A stretch of 64,000 nt of DNA, from contig NZ_CANLOB010000026.1 of the NCBI RefSeq assembly GCF_947492815.1, positions 1 through 64,000 of the forward strand, read 5' to 3'. The position numbers and the translations under genes are program-made. Shown piece by piece: positions 15,101 through 24,873 of the stretch. Under the pieces are notes generated by a model that was not told the origin of the DNA, made no database searches, and saw only the letters and a program-made list of their open reading frames with translations. How positions within the stretch are numbered: position 1 is the first letter of the stretch; each line of letters starts with the position of its first letter. This DNA is from an uncultured Dokdonia sp. GTDB lineage: Bacteria; Bacteroidota; Bacteroidia; Flavobacteriales; Flavobacteriaceae.

Positions 15101-15382
15101 ATGAAAGCCATTTGGAACGATACTATTATCGCAGAAAGCAACAATACTATTGTTATAGAAGGAAATCATTATTTCCCACACGACAGTATCAAAAAAGAAT
15201 TTTATACCTCAAGTGACACCCATTCTGTATGTCCATGGAAAGGACAAGCACATTATTACACCTTAGATGTAAACGGGAAACAAAATGCAGACGCTGCTTG
15301 GTTCTATCCAGAAGTAAGTGAACTGGCTACCAGTATCAAAAACCATGTTGCCTTTTGGAAAGGAGTTCAAGTGGTAGAATAG
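15101..15382 (+). CDS. DUF427 protein
   Basis: Encodes 93 residues, the usual size for single-domain DUF427. The pattern W-x-DT-I-A-E-S, YFPHDSIK, CPWKGQAHYY and AWFYPEV matches the family. No signal peptide; a cytoplasmic location is likely. Function is not known. It lies 154 bases after egtD and ends 4 bases before the convergent flippase-like gene. Confidence 0.9.
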   Translation: MKAIWNDTIIAESNNTIVIEGNHYFPHDSIKKEFYTSSDTHSVCPWKGQAHYYTLDVNGKQNADAAWFYPEVSELATSIKNHVAFWKGVQVVE

Positions 15383-15386
15383 TCTA

Positions 15387-16628
15387 TTACAATCCATTCT
15401 TTTTTAGCAAAAAGTAACTTACTTGTAATACAAGTAATAACCCCATAGCTAGTACTTGCATAAGCACTACTTGAAATAGATCATGATGAAAAAACACAAT
15501 TAGCACAATTTGTAAACCTCCCATAAGTGCTGCAATAAGAACAGGGATATAATGATCTAATGATAAAAAGTAATACGCAAAAATATTAGACACCGCAAAA
15601 AAGGAAGTGGCAAGTGCATACCACCCTAATAAAGGAGCTATAGAGATGTAAGCTTCTCCGAATAATAGCTGAACTGAAAATACAGGAAATAAGAATGTAA
15701 ATGCTACGATCGCGCATGCTAATACAATGATATATCCTGTGTATTTAAGAAGTACTGGTTTTGTGTCTTCTCCTTTTTTCTTTTTATCTACAACGGTAGG
15801 CAACAATAACATCACAAACATCCATGTTACAAAATATACCACGCGACCTATTAATGCTAATGAGGCGTACAATCCCGCTTCTTGAGCAGGAAAATAATGC
15901 TTCACTAATAAGATGTCGCTATTATTACAGATAATCTGAGTAAGCTCATAACAGCCAGTAAGTATAAAAAAGTTGAGAATAGATTTCTTGTCTTTGGCAG
16001 ACAGTTGAATTGTAGGATACGCGTTACCTTGTTTCTTTTTAAGCGGAAAAATACCTGCAAGAAATGACACCCCAATCCCTATCGCTACTGCTATAGATGA
16101 ACTTATCTGAAACATACTAATTAACAAAAAGGTAAGGGCTAATCGTGTAAACATTTCTAACTGATACGTAATAGAAAGATTGATAAAATCTTTACTTCCT
16201 TGAAGCTCTCCTCTACGCACACTCATGATAAAATACACTGGAATAGCAATTCCGAAAATCACAAACATACTATGCGATTCTGTTTGGAATATGGTTTGTA
16301 AATCCTTGGCAAACCAGACAACTCCAGTACCTAGCACTAATGCAAAAGACACTGCATAGGTATAACACATTTTTATAAAACGAGAAAGAACTGCCGATTC
16401 AAAAATGACCGTAAACTTTGCTACTGCAAGTTGAAAAGTCATCGCAATAAAAGACAACACTAATAATAGTGTAATCAGTATGGCAGCATCAGAAAATGCT
16501 TTAGGACCTAACACTCGCCCTAATACTAAATTATATAGATAATTTCCGCCGTTTACTAAAAACACACTGATCATAAAGAATTGCTCTGGTGTAATTTGGC
16601 GTTTAAGTTGTTTGGTAAGGGCTAACAT
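15387..16628 (-). CDS. Polysaccharide/oligosaccharide flippase-like membrane protein
   Basis: Encodes 413 residues with about 12 hydrophobic segments, in the MATE/Wzx superfamily style: VFLVNGGNYLYNLVLGRVLGP near the start, and two internal halves. The protein likely moves lipid-linked saccharides across the inner membrane. There is no neighbouring glycosyltransferase operon here, though a TPR/outer-membrane protein lies 0.8 kb away. The short gene that follows upstream (16658) is on the same strand and 29 bases away. Substrate is unknown. Confidence 0.82.
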   Translation of the reverse strand: MLALTKQLKRQITPEQFFMISVFLVNGGNYLYNLVLGRVLGPKAFSDAAILITLLLVLSFIAMTFQLAVAKFTVIFESAVLSRFIKMCYTYAVSFALVLGTGVVWFAKDLQTIFQTESHSMFVIFGIAIPVYFIMSVRRGELQGSKDFINLSITYQLEMFTRLALTFLLISMFQISSSIAVAIGIGVSFLAGIFPLKKKQGNAYPTIQLSAKDKKSILNFFILTGCYELTQIICNNSDILLVKHYFPAQEAGLYASLALIGRVVYFVTWMFVMLLLPTVVDKKKKGEDTKPVLLKYTGYIIVLACAIVAFTFLFPVFSVQLLFGEAYISIAPLLGWYALATSFFAVSNIFAYYFLSLDHYIPVLIAALMGGLQIVLIVFFHHDLFQVVLMQVLAMGLLLVLQVSYFLLKKNGL

Positions 16629-16657
16629 AAGGTTGATTTTAGTGGTGCGTTTGTGTT

Positions 16658-16894
16658 TTAAGAAGCAAGTTTGCTATACTGTAATTGTCTTCGATTGGTC
16701 AATACTTTTTTAAGACGCTGTATCATATAAACAACCTTATGATCTGCATCTTCTAGTTCATCTAAATTGATCATTACAGTACCGCCTTCTTGAAGCTTTT
16801 CAAGGATATAACACTTGAGCTTTTTTAATTGACTTTCTTCGCAAATACCTTTTAAATAATGCACGGTATTTTTTTCTTTAATAGTGAGTTTCAT
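16658..16894 (-). CDS. Small protein with STAS-like pattern
   Basis: Encodes 78 residues with an alternating beta/alpha pattern (VHYLKGICEESQLKKLKCYI, then GGTVMINLDELEDADHKVVY). This resembles the core of STAS-type anti-anti-sigma domains, but the usual phosphorylated Ser at the start of the second helix is not evident (the sequence reads DELEDADHK). It lies 29 bases upstream of the flippase gene and may be co-transcribed. Function unknown. Confidence 0.55.
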   Translation of the reverse strand: MKLTIKEKNTVHYLKGICEESQLKKLKCYILEKLQEGGTVMINLDELEDADHKVVYMIQRLKKVLTNRRQLQYSKLAS

Positions 16895-16920
16895 GGTGAT
16901 GTTATTTTGGGGTTACTTAT

Positions 16921-17055
16921 TTATTGATATAAGTAATACACTGGTTTTTCTTGACGTTTATATACCACTTGTAATGTATTAAGTTGGTTATTTTGACCGC
17001 TATTTTTGTGTACTACTTTAAGACACGTTTGATTTTTTATTACTGTAAATTCCAT
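16921..17055 (-). CDS. Very short hypothetical protein
   Basis: Encodes 44 residues (MEFTVIKNQTCLKVVHKNSG then a Gln/Asn stretch, ending YLYQ) from the ATG at 17055; an upstream ATG would add 25 residues with no similarity in character. No domain recognised. It is followed 26 bases later by the STAS-like gene, so a small operon is possible. It could also be non-coding. Confidence 0.35.
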   Translation of the reverse strand: MEFTVIKNQTCLKVVHKNSGQNNQLNTLQVVYKRQEKPVYYLYQ

Positions 17056-17406
17056 AGTCTGTGTGTTAAAGTTGATGCAAATATGGAATATCAACGTCAA
17101 CTGCCGAGCTGTTTTTCGGCGAGTGGTCATTCTCTGTAGTTCAATGGTAAGAATCTTACTTTTTAGATAGAACTAGGATACTGGGTACGCTTTCGCGAAA
17201 GCGTATATACAACATATACAATACTATAGAAAACAATGTCTTACAACGTATACTTTAGAGGCCAACATAAACAACAAGTAGCTGACCAATTGACGTTTAC
17301 AGCTAGCGTCTGACCGCCAAATACCATTTACCTTCGACGAAACGTACGTATCTGTAGATTGTATCAGAGTAACTCAAACGTACCTTGCTATTGTAAAACA
17401 ATCACC
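17056..17406. other. Divergent intergenic region
   Basis: No supported gene. It contains the 20-bp version of the palindrome at 17186-17205 and the upstream regions of the two divergent transcripts. Nothing else distinctive was seen. Confidence 0.45.
17186..17205. repeat. Extended palindrome TACGCTTTCGCGAAAGCGTA
   Basis: Perfect 20-bp palindrome containing the 14-bp core at 17189-17202. This longest form recurs at 23806 and elsewhere. Confidence 0.9.
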
Positions 17407-19440
17407 ATGAAATTAGTACTTACAATAGTGTTATTATGTATAGGAATATACGGTCACTCACAAGAGATGAAAACAGGTTTCACCTATTTAGAAACGGGTC
17501 AATATCAAAAAGCCGAACATTTTTTTGAAGCAGTATTACAAGAATATCCTTCTAACAAGACAGCCCGTTTATGTTATGGACGTGCAATAGGATTACACGG
17601 CAAAACACAAGAAGCAAAAGCATGGTTTACTTCGTTAAAATCAGACTACCCTACAGATTTTGAAGTAGCTTTAAATTATGCAGAAGCCTTACTTTGGAAT
17701 AATGACTATCAAGAAGCTGCTACATTTTATAAAGCATTACTTACAGAAGAGCCTGACAGCTTTTCTGCATTATTAGGATATGCCAATACGCTTTCAAATT
17801 TAAAAACCTATGACAAAGCATTGATCTATGTAAACAAAGCTTTAGAGGTACAACCTGGCAATGCTAATGCTATGAATTCTCGTAAGTATATCCGTTTAGG
17901 AAAAGCTTCTGCACATATGCAAGAAGAGGCTTTTGGTTTAGCTATCACTCTTTTAAATGAAAACATGGTAGATTTTCCAACAGATAAAGATTCTCAAAGC
18001 TTGTTAGCAAATATCTATCTTTTACAAAAAGAATATGAGAAAGCAACTACGGTATATACAGCCATGACAGACTCGGTGGCATCTTATATTGGGCGTTCAC
18101 TTGTTGCTCATACTAATCATAAAGAAAAAGAAGCGTTATCCTTAGCAAAAAATGCAGTTACAATAGCGGTTAAAACTACAGATAGCACAAAAATAGTAAT
18201 CGCTAAAGAGCGATATATACAAGCCTTATTATGGAATGGCAACTATGCAGAAGCAAGAATAGCTATCACACAATTATCAGAAACATTTCCAGAAAACACA
18301 AAAACAGCTAGCTTACTGGCTACTTATGGAATGTATACTGGAAACTTTAAAAAGAGCATTGTTACCTATGAAAAGATGCTTGCTAAAGATTCGACATCTT
18401 TTGATGGAAATCTTGGTATTGCAAATGCGTATAGAGCACAAGGAAATCTTACCAAAGCTTACATGTATGCACAAAAGACATTACAATTTTATCCAAATCA
18501 AAAAGATGCAAAAGGATTGATCAAAACTATTGAAAACACCCTTTCTCCAGTAGTACATACAAATACATCATATACGGTAGATAATGGAAATAATGAAGCG
18601 TATGCTATAATGGCCCGTGTAACTATTCCTTTTTCTGAGCGATTTAAAACATTTGCTCAATATGGATATAGAACTACAGAAAATACGGTAAGCCAGCAAA
18701 TGGCATACAATACGACACTGGGTCTGGGTGCACATTATCGTTTACGCAATAATACTTGGGTAGAAAGCACTTTAGGTTTTGTAAAAGCCAATGCTCCTTC
18801 TAATGAGTATACTGATGTAAATGGTTCCTTATTTATAACGTCAAGACCATTACCCTTACAGTATCTAAAAGTTGGATACAGCAGAGAGTTACAAAACTTT
18901 AATGCCTCTCTTATTGATGAGAAAATCTTTATGAATAACTATACGCTGAATTACAATATGGGGACCAACTTTAATTTAGGCTGGTACACAGGATATACCT
19001 ACACTTCGCAAACCGATGGAAATACTCGTAATTTATTATTTACTTCGCTGTATTATACATTCACAAAACGTCCTGCACTTAAAGGAGGTATTAATTACCA
19101 ATTCTTAAGTTTTAAAAACCAAGTGCCTACTTTATATTTTAGCCCTTCAAAATACCAGGCGTTAGAAGCATTTTTAGACCTTCAGGGGAAAAAGAACAAC
19201 TGGACGTATAGTGCCAATGTTGCAGGCGGATATCAGTTTATAGAAAACAATAGCGCCACCAGTCTTTTTAGAGCTGAAGCGAAATTGACCTATGATCTCA
19301 CTGGACGTTTTCAAGTAGGTGGCTACGGAAAATACAGTACTATCGCCTCAGAAACTGCTGCAGGTTTTGAATTTACTGAAATAGGCATCAAATTAAGATG
19401 GCAGCTTACAAAGAAGCCTTTGTTTAGCATTAAGAAATAA
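17407..19440 (+). CDS. TPR protein with C-terminal YaiO-type outer-membrane barrel
   Basis: The ATG at 17407 gives a signal peptide (1-18, ending GHSQ) and 677 residues; the upstream 16-residue extension is rejected. The first half (about 20-360) is TPR repeats (for example ALLGYANTLSNLKTYDKALI). The second half (about 380-677) has alternating beta strands with aromatic girdles and ends in a YaiO-like pattern (LTGRFQVGGYGKYS, then GIKLRWQL). Family members are outer-membrane proteins linked to surface polysaccharide or DNA-associated loci, but the substrate is not known. A flippase gene is divergently placed upstream, fitting a polysaccharide role (inference). Confidence 0.8.
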   Translation: MKLVLTIVLLCIGIYGHSQEMKTGFTYLETGQYQKAEHFFEAVLQEYPSNKTARLCYGRAIGLHGKTQEAKAWFTSLKSDYPTDFEVALNYAEALLWNNDYQEAATFYKALLTEEPDSFSALLGYANTLSNLKTYDKALIYVNKALEVQPGNANAMNSRKYIRLGKASAHMQEEAFGLAITLLNENMVDFPTDKDSQSLLANIYLLQKEYEKATTVYTAMTDSVASYIGRSLVAHTNHKEKEALSLAKNAVTIAVKTTDSTKIVIAKERYIQALLWNGNYAEARIAITQLSETFPENTKTASLLATYGMYTGNFKKSIVTYEKMLAKDSTSFDGNLGIANAYRAQGNLTKAYMYAQKTLQFYPNQKDAKGLIKTIENTLSPVVHTNTSYTVDNGNNEAYAIMARVTIPFSERFKTFAQYGYRTTENTVSQQMAYNTTLGLGAHYRLRNNTWVESTLGFVKANAPSNEYTDVNGSLFITSRPLPLQYLKVGYSRELQNFNASLIDEKIFMNNYTLNYNMGTNFNLGWYTGYTYTSQTDGNTRNLLFTSLYYTFTKRPALKGGINYQFLSFKNQVPTLYFSPSKYQALEAFLDLQGKKNNWTYSANVAGGYQFIENNSATSLFRAEAKLTYDLTGRFQVGGYGKYSTIASETAAGFEFTEIGIKLRWQLTKKPLFSIKK

Positions 19441-19470
19441 ATTTTTCTCCTTTTAAATAAGAGTATTTTA

Positions 19471-19510
19471 AAAAGAGGTTCCTATTCGTTTGTGAATAGG
19501 AGCCTCTTTT
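19471..19510 (+). terminator. Terminator after the YaiO-type gene
   Basis: A 17-bp stem (AAAAGAGGTTCCTATTC with one G-U) and a 6-base loop, followed by a T-rich stretch, 30 bases past the stop. Confidence 0.85.
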
Positions 19511-19587
19511 AGTTTTTGTGTATAAACTCTTTTTAAGGATCTTAACGATAGAAAAAGTAACTTTATATACTAATTAGAAATTATAGA

Positions 19588-20352
19588 ATGAGTGAATTTA
19601 ACACTGTAATATCTGAAAGATCAGATTTTGAGCTTTACGAGATTATTTATTATAAAGAAGGCAGTTACAAACCGGAAGCATTAGATGCTGCCAAAAAAGA
19701 ATTTAATACGAGGGCTATTAGTGCAGATACAATAGCTCAATTCGAACAAAGAATTCAAAAAACTAATGAACTAAAATTAGAAAAAGAAAAGGAAAAAACT
19801 GAACTCAAAAACAAAGCAATCAGTTATGGTAAATTCCTAATTCCTACAGAAAAAGATACGCTTCCAAAAACCATACTTTCCCTTTGTATTTTTTTGAGTG
19901 TATCCTATCTATATTACTTATTTAATAACATTAGATCAATCTTACACTTCTTTATAGATATTGCAAATTGGGATCTAGGCCATATAGAATATTTATTACC
20001 CTATATACTGTTTCCAATAGGCATTTATGGATTATGGAAAAGTAAAAAATATGGATGGTATTTAATCGTTGGACTCCAAACGCACTTTGCATTTTCAACT
20101 ATTTATTCTGGAATAATTTCATACAAATATTCAATGGGGAATACTGGTGGACTTTCTACAATACTAGACACTTTAATTCCAAGACCTACTATCTTAAGTA
20201 TCGTTTTACGCTTTGTAGTTTTATTTGGAATCGTATACTTTTTAAATCAACCTAAAACCTTAAAAGTTTTTAACATTAAAAGAAGTACTGGAATTATTTT
20301 TGTTGCTGTTATTTTTATTATAACAAGTATATTATGGTGGAGTCTTGATTAA
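19588..20352 (+). CDS. Hypothetical membrane protein
   Basis: Encodes 254 residues. The first 90 are soluble and highly charged with a coiled-coil-like KLEKEKEKTELK stretch. The remainder has four hydrophobic segments (about 98-122, 132-155, 160-182, 204-228 and a final one near the C terminus). Not recognised. The DFELYEI and ALDAAKKEF motifs near the start resemble a short repeat seen in many flavobacterial membrane proteins. No close neighbours in the same transcript. Confidence 0.7.
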   Translation: MSEFNTVISERSDFELYEIIYYKEGSYKPEALDAAKKEFNTRAISADTIAQFEQRIQKTNELKLEKEKEKTELKNKAISYGKFLIPTEKDTLPKTILSLCIFLSVSYLYYLFNNIRSILHFFIDIANWDLGHIEYLLPYILFPIGIYGLWKSKKYGWYLIVGLQTHFAFSTIYSGIISYKYSMGNTGGLSTILDTLIPRPTILSIVLRFVVLFGIVYFLNQPKTLKVFNIKRSTGIIFVAVIFIITSILWWSLD

Positions 20353-20480
20353 AGTATATTCAAAACTATAACTATCAATTTCTTACTGCTTTTAAAGTTT
20401 TTATACTGAGTATGCATTCAATAAATTAGACACGTTTAATAACGTAGTTTACCTAACACAAAAATATAGTAGTAGTCATC

Positions 20481-21020
20481 ATGAAGAGAGTTATTTTATT
20501 TTTAATAGTTACTGTTTGTTTTTGTTCATGCAAATCACATAATGATGCCAATAATCAATCTAACAAAACAGCCTCTAAAAATGAAATGACCAAATCTAAT
20601 GATACTATCATACATCTACCAGACACAAAAGAAGTGCTTGTTCTAAGAACTGATTTTTCTAATGACAAGCAATGGGACAAAATTTGTGGTTTAATCACTC
20701 AATCTGGTAAGGAACTTGGTTTCAAACCAAATGTTGAGTTTTTAAGTGATACTAAATTTGAAGGGTTGAAAAAGAAACGGTTATTACATAAAAATAAAAG
20801 TTATGCTCACCTATATATTTTTATGATTGATAGTACTACTGTAAACCACAATGAACATCCCATTTTATGCATTGACTTGTATGATCACCCAGGAGAAAGT
20901 TTTAGAGTAATCCCTTCTCAAATGTGGAGCGTCGAAAACAATCTTTCGCTTTTTAATATGGATTTTGAAGAATTCTTAAACGCAGCAGATACTGATGGAG
21001 TATTTAGAGGATTTAAATAA
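20481..21020 (+). CDS. Hypothetical lipoprotein
   Basis: Encodes 179 residues with a lipobox (VCFCSC, Cys 17) and a Ser/Asn-rich linker. The rest has a beta/alpha pattern (KEVLVLRTDFSNDKQWDKIC, FLSDTKFEGL, YDHPGESFRVIP). Family not recognised with confidence. It faces the T9SS gene, with a shared terminator between. Confidence 0.7.
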   Translation: MKRVILFLIVTVCFCSCKSHNDANNQSNKTASKNEMTKSNDTIIHLPDTKEVLVLRTDFSNDKQWDKICGLITQSGKELGFKPNVEFLSDTKFEGLKKKRLLHKNKSYAHLYIFMIDSTTVNHNEHPILCIDLYDHPGESFRVIPSQMWSVENNLSLFNMDFEEFLNAADTDGVFRGFK

Positions 21021-21045
21021 ATAAATCATTTTGAATTAAATGAAC

Positions 21046-21085
21046 AAAAAAGTCCCCACGGGCCCTACCCCACGGAGACTTTTTC
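21046..21085. terminator. Bidirectional terminator between convergent genes
   Basis: An A-run and T-run flank the interrupted stem AAAAAGTC and GACTTTTT with inner GGG/CCC pairs. It can serve both the lipoprotein gene and the T9SS gene. Confidence 0.7.
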
Positions 21086-21121
21086 TCACCATAAAATCAA
21101 TTAAAAACTAATCACTATTCA

Positions 21122-23674
21122 CTATTTAATCATAAATCGTCCAGTATAAGTACGTTGTTGATCGTCTGTAATTCTATAGACATACATCCCCGTAACCAGT
21201 TGTGGTGCACTATACGAGATAGCTTGGTTACTTGAATGGGGCTGTATATCCTTTTGATCTACCACTCTCCCCAACATATCATATACTTCTATTTTTATGT
21301 TGCTCGCCATTTGTGGTAATTGTATTGTTGTACTACTTGTAAAAGGGTTTGGATAATTCCTTAAGGTTGTACTTTCTGTTTCAAAGGCATCTACTGCCAA
21401 TACAGATTCATTTGAAAAGCGAAGTTGCTGAAGATCCATTTCTTTCGTTTCTAAAGAACCGCTTTCTGAAATCATTGTAAATACGATGGTCACTACATCA
21501 TTTAAAGATGCATTATCTAGGGGTACTACAAACTCTTGAAAATCATCTGTTAATGCTATGGTTTGTCTGTATTGATCTTCCCACGTATCTATACTCTGTC
21601 TTACAAATGTGATTTCTAAATTTCCTGTTCCTCTTGCTTCTAATGCAAAACTGCTATATTCAGATACATCTACTGCTTGGAATCGAGGCGTTAGAGCTCT
21701 ATAAGCAGCAACATAGGTATTGGTACTTGCTTCTAGATGTACATTTCTTTCTACCGGAAACTGATCTGTTTCAAACACTTCTGTATTTGGGCTCACGATA
21801 TACTCTTGTACTGTTGTTCCTTCTTGACTATCATCTATTCCCCATGGTCCATCAGACATAAATAAGTCATCTGGTGTAGCGATCCCATCACCGATTCTAA
21901 ATCCAATATCAAATAAGTTTCCAGTTTCTATTGTAACATTTGTAATATAATCGCCTTGTAGATCTATTACATCTGTCATGGTCGTAACTTCACTAGTTTC
22001 TGTAGTACGAATACCAGCATCAAAGGTGATTTCTTCCGTTTGATTGGTATTAATAATTTCTAAATCTAATGCTCCATTTACATAAGCTCCTTTTCTCACA
22101 AATACCGTAGGTGGTGTTGAGTTATTATATTCAGTAATAGGCTTCTCTACATTAAGCAGATTTAATACTTCTTCTCCTAATAGATATAGATCATCTATAG
22201 AGTTTGACCATATTTGAAAATTGTAATACGTTATATTTTCTTCATACTGATCGAGATTCCAATGACTCTCTACGGCAAATTCAGATTCATTTGATATTAC
22301 TTTCGCCGAAAGGCTTAATACAAATTCTACCGTACCATCAGGGTTTTTGATCAATGATTTTATAAATGTTTGTTCATTAATATCTATGGTTGATACAGAA
22401 ATCAACTCTCTACCTAATAAACGATCACAGATATATTTTGTATGCTCATATACCCCATTTTCTGTTTTTAAGGCTAGGATTGATGCTACTGGTGTCTCTT
22501 GTTTTATATAATCTACAGCGTATACTTCTGTTGCATTTGTAATCGCTATAAGATCTTCTGGAGTAGATGCTACAACATACTCTTCATTAATAGTTTCTAG
22601 CGGAATAAAATCCTGTAATACAATAGATGCATCTGCATTTCTTTGTCCGTAAGCAGTTGTTTTTTCTACTCTTGGAGCCATTTCTTTACTAAATTCATAT
22701 CCAATTTTAGCTCTGTTATAATTACGCTTATTAATTGCATCAGAAAGTCTATTATTACTCTCCAATCCTCCATTATTGGCACTAGATGTTGGTGGTACTA
22801 TCACTTCACATTCACCATATCCAGAACACGAAGGATCTTCACAGTCTGTGAGACCATCACCATCATCATCTATTCCATTATCACATATTTCTTGTAGTAC
22901 AGGAGCCGTACAACAACGAGCGCCATCATTACTCGAACTTGAAGGCCCAAAAGCAAATAAGTTTGAATCCATTGCATTGGTTCCATCTAAATTTTGCACG
23001 CTATGAATTACATAGATCGCTCCTGTCTGATTTGCAGACACATAAAAACGTCCTGAAGCATCAAAATAAACAGCTCCATAGGTATAATTCAGTCCAGATA
23101 GAATAGGCACTTCGCCCAGTGATTGTACTACACCATTAGAAGGGTCTATACGATATAAAATATTTGTATTCTTTTCTACAGCATATAAATTTCCATCTAC
23201 TGCATTAAATGCCCAATCGTGAATACTAATTCCCTGCGACAATGTTTCTGTAGCTATGTACCCTCCATAATTAGCAGATTCTGGATGTACATCTATTTTG
23301 TAATAGGTGGTGCCGCCAGACTTGAGATAATACACACCGTCTAAACTAATATCACCAATATATCTATTACTCGTTGGCAATTCAGGCACATAAAAAGTAG
23401 TCGTTGTAAAATTCTTTCCAATACGTACGATAGTTTTTGAAGGTGAACTTAATGAACCCCATATAAAACCATCTGTGCTATTATGAGCAGCGGCATTAAT
23501 ATTTCCTTCTGTAATGTTTTCTGCAGCTAGGTATGAATTTCCCGATGCGAGATCAATTGCATATACATCATTGTATTGAAACAAGTAAGCGTTATAATCA
23601 CAATTAAAAGGAACGTCTTGTGCTTGTATTGCAAAAGTTGCAAGTGCAAATGTTGTAAGTAATAATCTCTTCAT
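21122..23674 (-). CDS. Large secreted protein with type IX sorting domain
   Basis: Encodes 850 residues with a signal peptide (1-18, ending IQAQ). The N-terminal third looks like a beta-propeller-type domain (repeated Y-x-x-D-x-x-x-G blocks, about 25-265). A Ca-binding-like stretch NGIDDDGDGLTDCEDPSC follows (about 267). The middle is Thr/Asn-rich, and the C-terminal 75 residues are a Por-type T9SS sorting tail starting NYPNPFTSSTTIQLP and ending YTGRFMIK. It is likely surface-anchored or released. A TAnnTTTG box lies upstream on the minus strand. Confidence 0.85.
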   Translation of the reverse strand: MKRLLLTTFALATFAIQAQDVPFNCDYNAYLFQYNDVYAIDLASGNSYLAAENITEGNINAAAHNSTDGFIWGSLSSPSKTIVRIGKNFTTTTFYVPELPTSNRYIGDISLDGVYYLKSGGTTYYKIDVHPESANYGGYIATETLSQGISIHDWAFNAVDGNLYAVEKNTNILYRIDPSNGVVQSLGEVPILSGLNYTYGAVYFDASGRFYVSANQTGAIYVIHSVQNLDGTNAMDSNLFAFGPSSSSNDGARCCTAPVLQEICDNGIDDDGDGLTDCEDPSCSGYGECEVIVPPTSSANNGGLESNNRLSDAINKRNYNRAKIGYEFSKEMAPRVEKTTAYGQRNADASIVLQDFIPLETINEEYVVASTPEDLIAITNATEVYAVDYIKQETPVASILALKTENGVYEHTKYICDRLLGRELISVSTIDINEQTFIKSLIKNPDGTVEFVLSLSAKVISNESEFAVESHWNLDQYEENITYYNFQIWSNSIDDLYLLGEEVLNLLNVEKPITEYNNSTPPTVFVRKGAYVNGALDLEIINTNQTEEITFDAGIRTTETSEVTTMTDVIDLQGDYITNVTIETGNLFDIGFRIGDGIATPDDLFMSDGPWGIDDSQEGTTVQEYIVSPNTEVFETDQFPVERNVHLEASTNTYVAAYRALTPRFQAVDVSEYSSFALEARGTGNLEITFVRQSIDTWEDQYRQTIALTDDFQEFVVPLDNASLNDVVTIVFTMISESGSLETKEMDLQQLRFSNESVLAVDAFETESTTLRNYPNPFTSSTTIQLPQMASNIKIEVYDMLGRVVDQKDIQPHSSNQAISYSAPQLVTGMYVYRITDDQQRTYTGRFMIK

Positions 23675-23678
23675 GGCT

Positions 23679-23724
23679 CGGGTCTTTTTGTTTTATAGGA
23701 ACAAATGTAGACCGAAGAGACCCG
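23679..23724 (-). promoter_or_regulatory. Promoter and flanking inverted repeat of the T9SS gene
   Basis: TACATTTG on the minus strand (23702-23709) fits the -7 consensus. CGGGTCT and AGACCCG at 23679-23685 and 23718-23724 form an inverted repeat around it, a possible operator. Confidence 0.5.
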
Positions 23725-23803
23725 CTATTTTATAAAATTCGTTAAGCAATCAGCAACTATAGACGAGTGGTATTTTAGGAACGTTCAATGGTTTTAATAC
23801 AGT

Positions 23804-23825
23804 ATACGCTTTCGCGAAAGCGTAT
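23804..23825. repeat. Extended palindrome with core GCTTTCGCGAAAGC
   Basis: A perfect palindrome of at least 20 bp (ATACGCTTTCGCGAAAGCGTAT) with the core at 23808-23821. Intergenic, before the ATP-grasp gene. Confidence 0.88.
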
Positions 23826-23863
23826 AAGACAACAGTCTCAATTAAAGAAACTTAATAGTTATT

Positions 23864-24757
23864 TTATTGTAAATACTGTAAAATACCCTTTGCAAAATCA
23901 TTGGCAGCTTCGGGATGATTACGTATCCAAAGTTCAGGTTCTATAATTTCTAATTCACCTAAAAGAATAGTTCCATGAGTATCCCAAATAATATCTGCAC
24001 GCCCATAAGCTGGCATGGGATCACAAGCTTTAAAAACCCTTTCTGCAAAAGCGATTTCGTCAGGAGTAGGTATATAATCATGTACACTCCCGCCAAAATC
24101 ATCTTGTACTCTATAATCACCAGCTTTCGCTTTTTTAAGAATCGCATGTGTATATTTCCCTTTAAATACCATAAGAGACGCTTCTCCTAAACTCGTAATT
24201 GTTTCTTGAAATGGTTGTATTAACATATCACGCTCTTTTACTAGCTTTTGAAAAAGTTCTTCAAAAGAAGTTCTCTCGTTTTGCTGCACCTTATAGGTAT
24301 GAAAAGCGCCACCAGCAATAGCAGGCTTGATCACTACGTCTGTCCATCCATTTTCTTCACACACACTATCTATAGAACGATACGCACCCGTATCTACATA
24401 AGCCGTAGGAACAATCGTGATTCCTTTTTTCTCTAAATCTGCTAGGTAATGCTTATCAATATTCCAATTAATTAATGATATTGGATTGATTAATTGCGTC
24501 TTATTTTTAATCTTGTTCATCCATGTAGAGAACTCCTCATATCGCTCAAAATAATCCCATATGGTTCTAAAAACAACAGCTTTTGTTTGTGACCAATCAT
24601 ATTCAGGATCATCCCAATAGGTACAATCTACGTTTAGTCCTCGTTTTTCTAAAGCATCTTGTAAAAGCTTTCGTTCATGTAAAATAGTAGCGATATAAGG
24701 TGTAACTTCTTTCGGTTGGAAATAAGCTTTGCAGGTAAGTAGGGTAATATCAGTCAT
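23864..24757 (-). CDS. ATP-grasp family protein (RimK-like)
   Basis: Encodes 297 residues with an ATP-grasp pattern: central VVIKPAIAGGAFHTYKV near residue 138, LIQPFQETI near 176, and LLGELEIIEPELW with the metal-binding Glu near the end. Such enzymes ligate a carboxylate to an amine using ATP. No substrate can be named. It lies upstream of the hydroxyproline cluster but is about 120 bases from it and is not an obvious part of it. Confidence 0.82.
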   Translation of the reverse strand: MTDITLLTCKAYFQPKEVTPYIATILHERKLLQDALEKRGLNVDCTYWDDPEYDWSQTKAVVFRTIWDYFERYEEFSTWMNKIKNKTQLINPISLINWNIDKHYLADLEKKGITIVPTAYVDTGAYRSIDSVCEENGWTDVVIKPAIAGGAFHTYKVQQNERTSFEELFQKLVKERDMLIQPFQETITSLGEASLMVFKGKYTHAILKKAKAGDYRVQDDFGGSVHDYIPTPDEIAFAERVFKACDPMPAYGRADIIWDTHGTILLGELEIIEPELWIRNHPEAANDFAKGILQYLQ

Positions 24758-24873
24758 TAGTCTTGTCAGTTCGATACAATTTTAAGCTTCACGTTATTTT
24801 GTTTTAAAATTACTCAATTACCTTATAGTATTCATTACTACATGATATCATTACTTTATTATCCCATTTGATA

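Noticed and set aside
17359..17406. N-terminal extension of the TPR/YaiO protein
   Set aside because: It puts 16 residues, including several Cys, in front of a normal signal peptide.
21634..23006. Several plus-strand open frames inside the T9SS gene
   Set aside because: They are antisense shadows of a gene with clear domains and have no supporting features.
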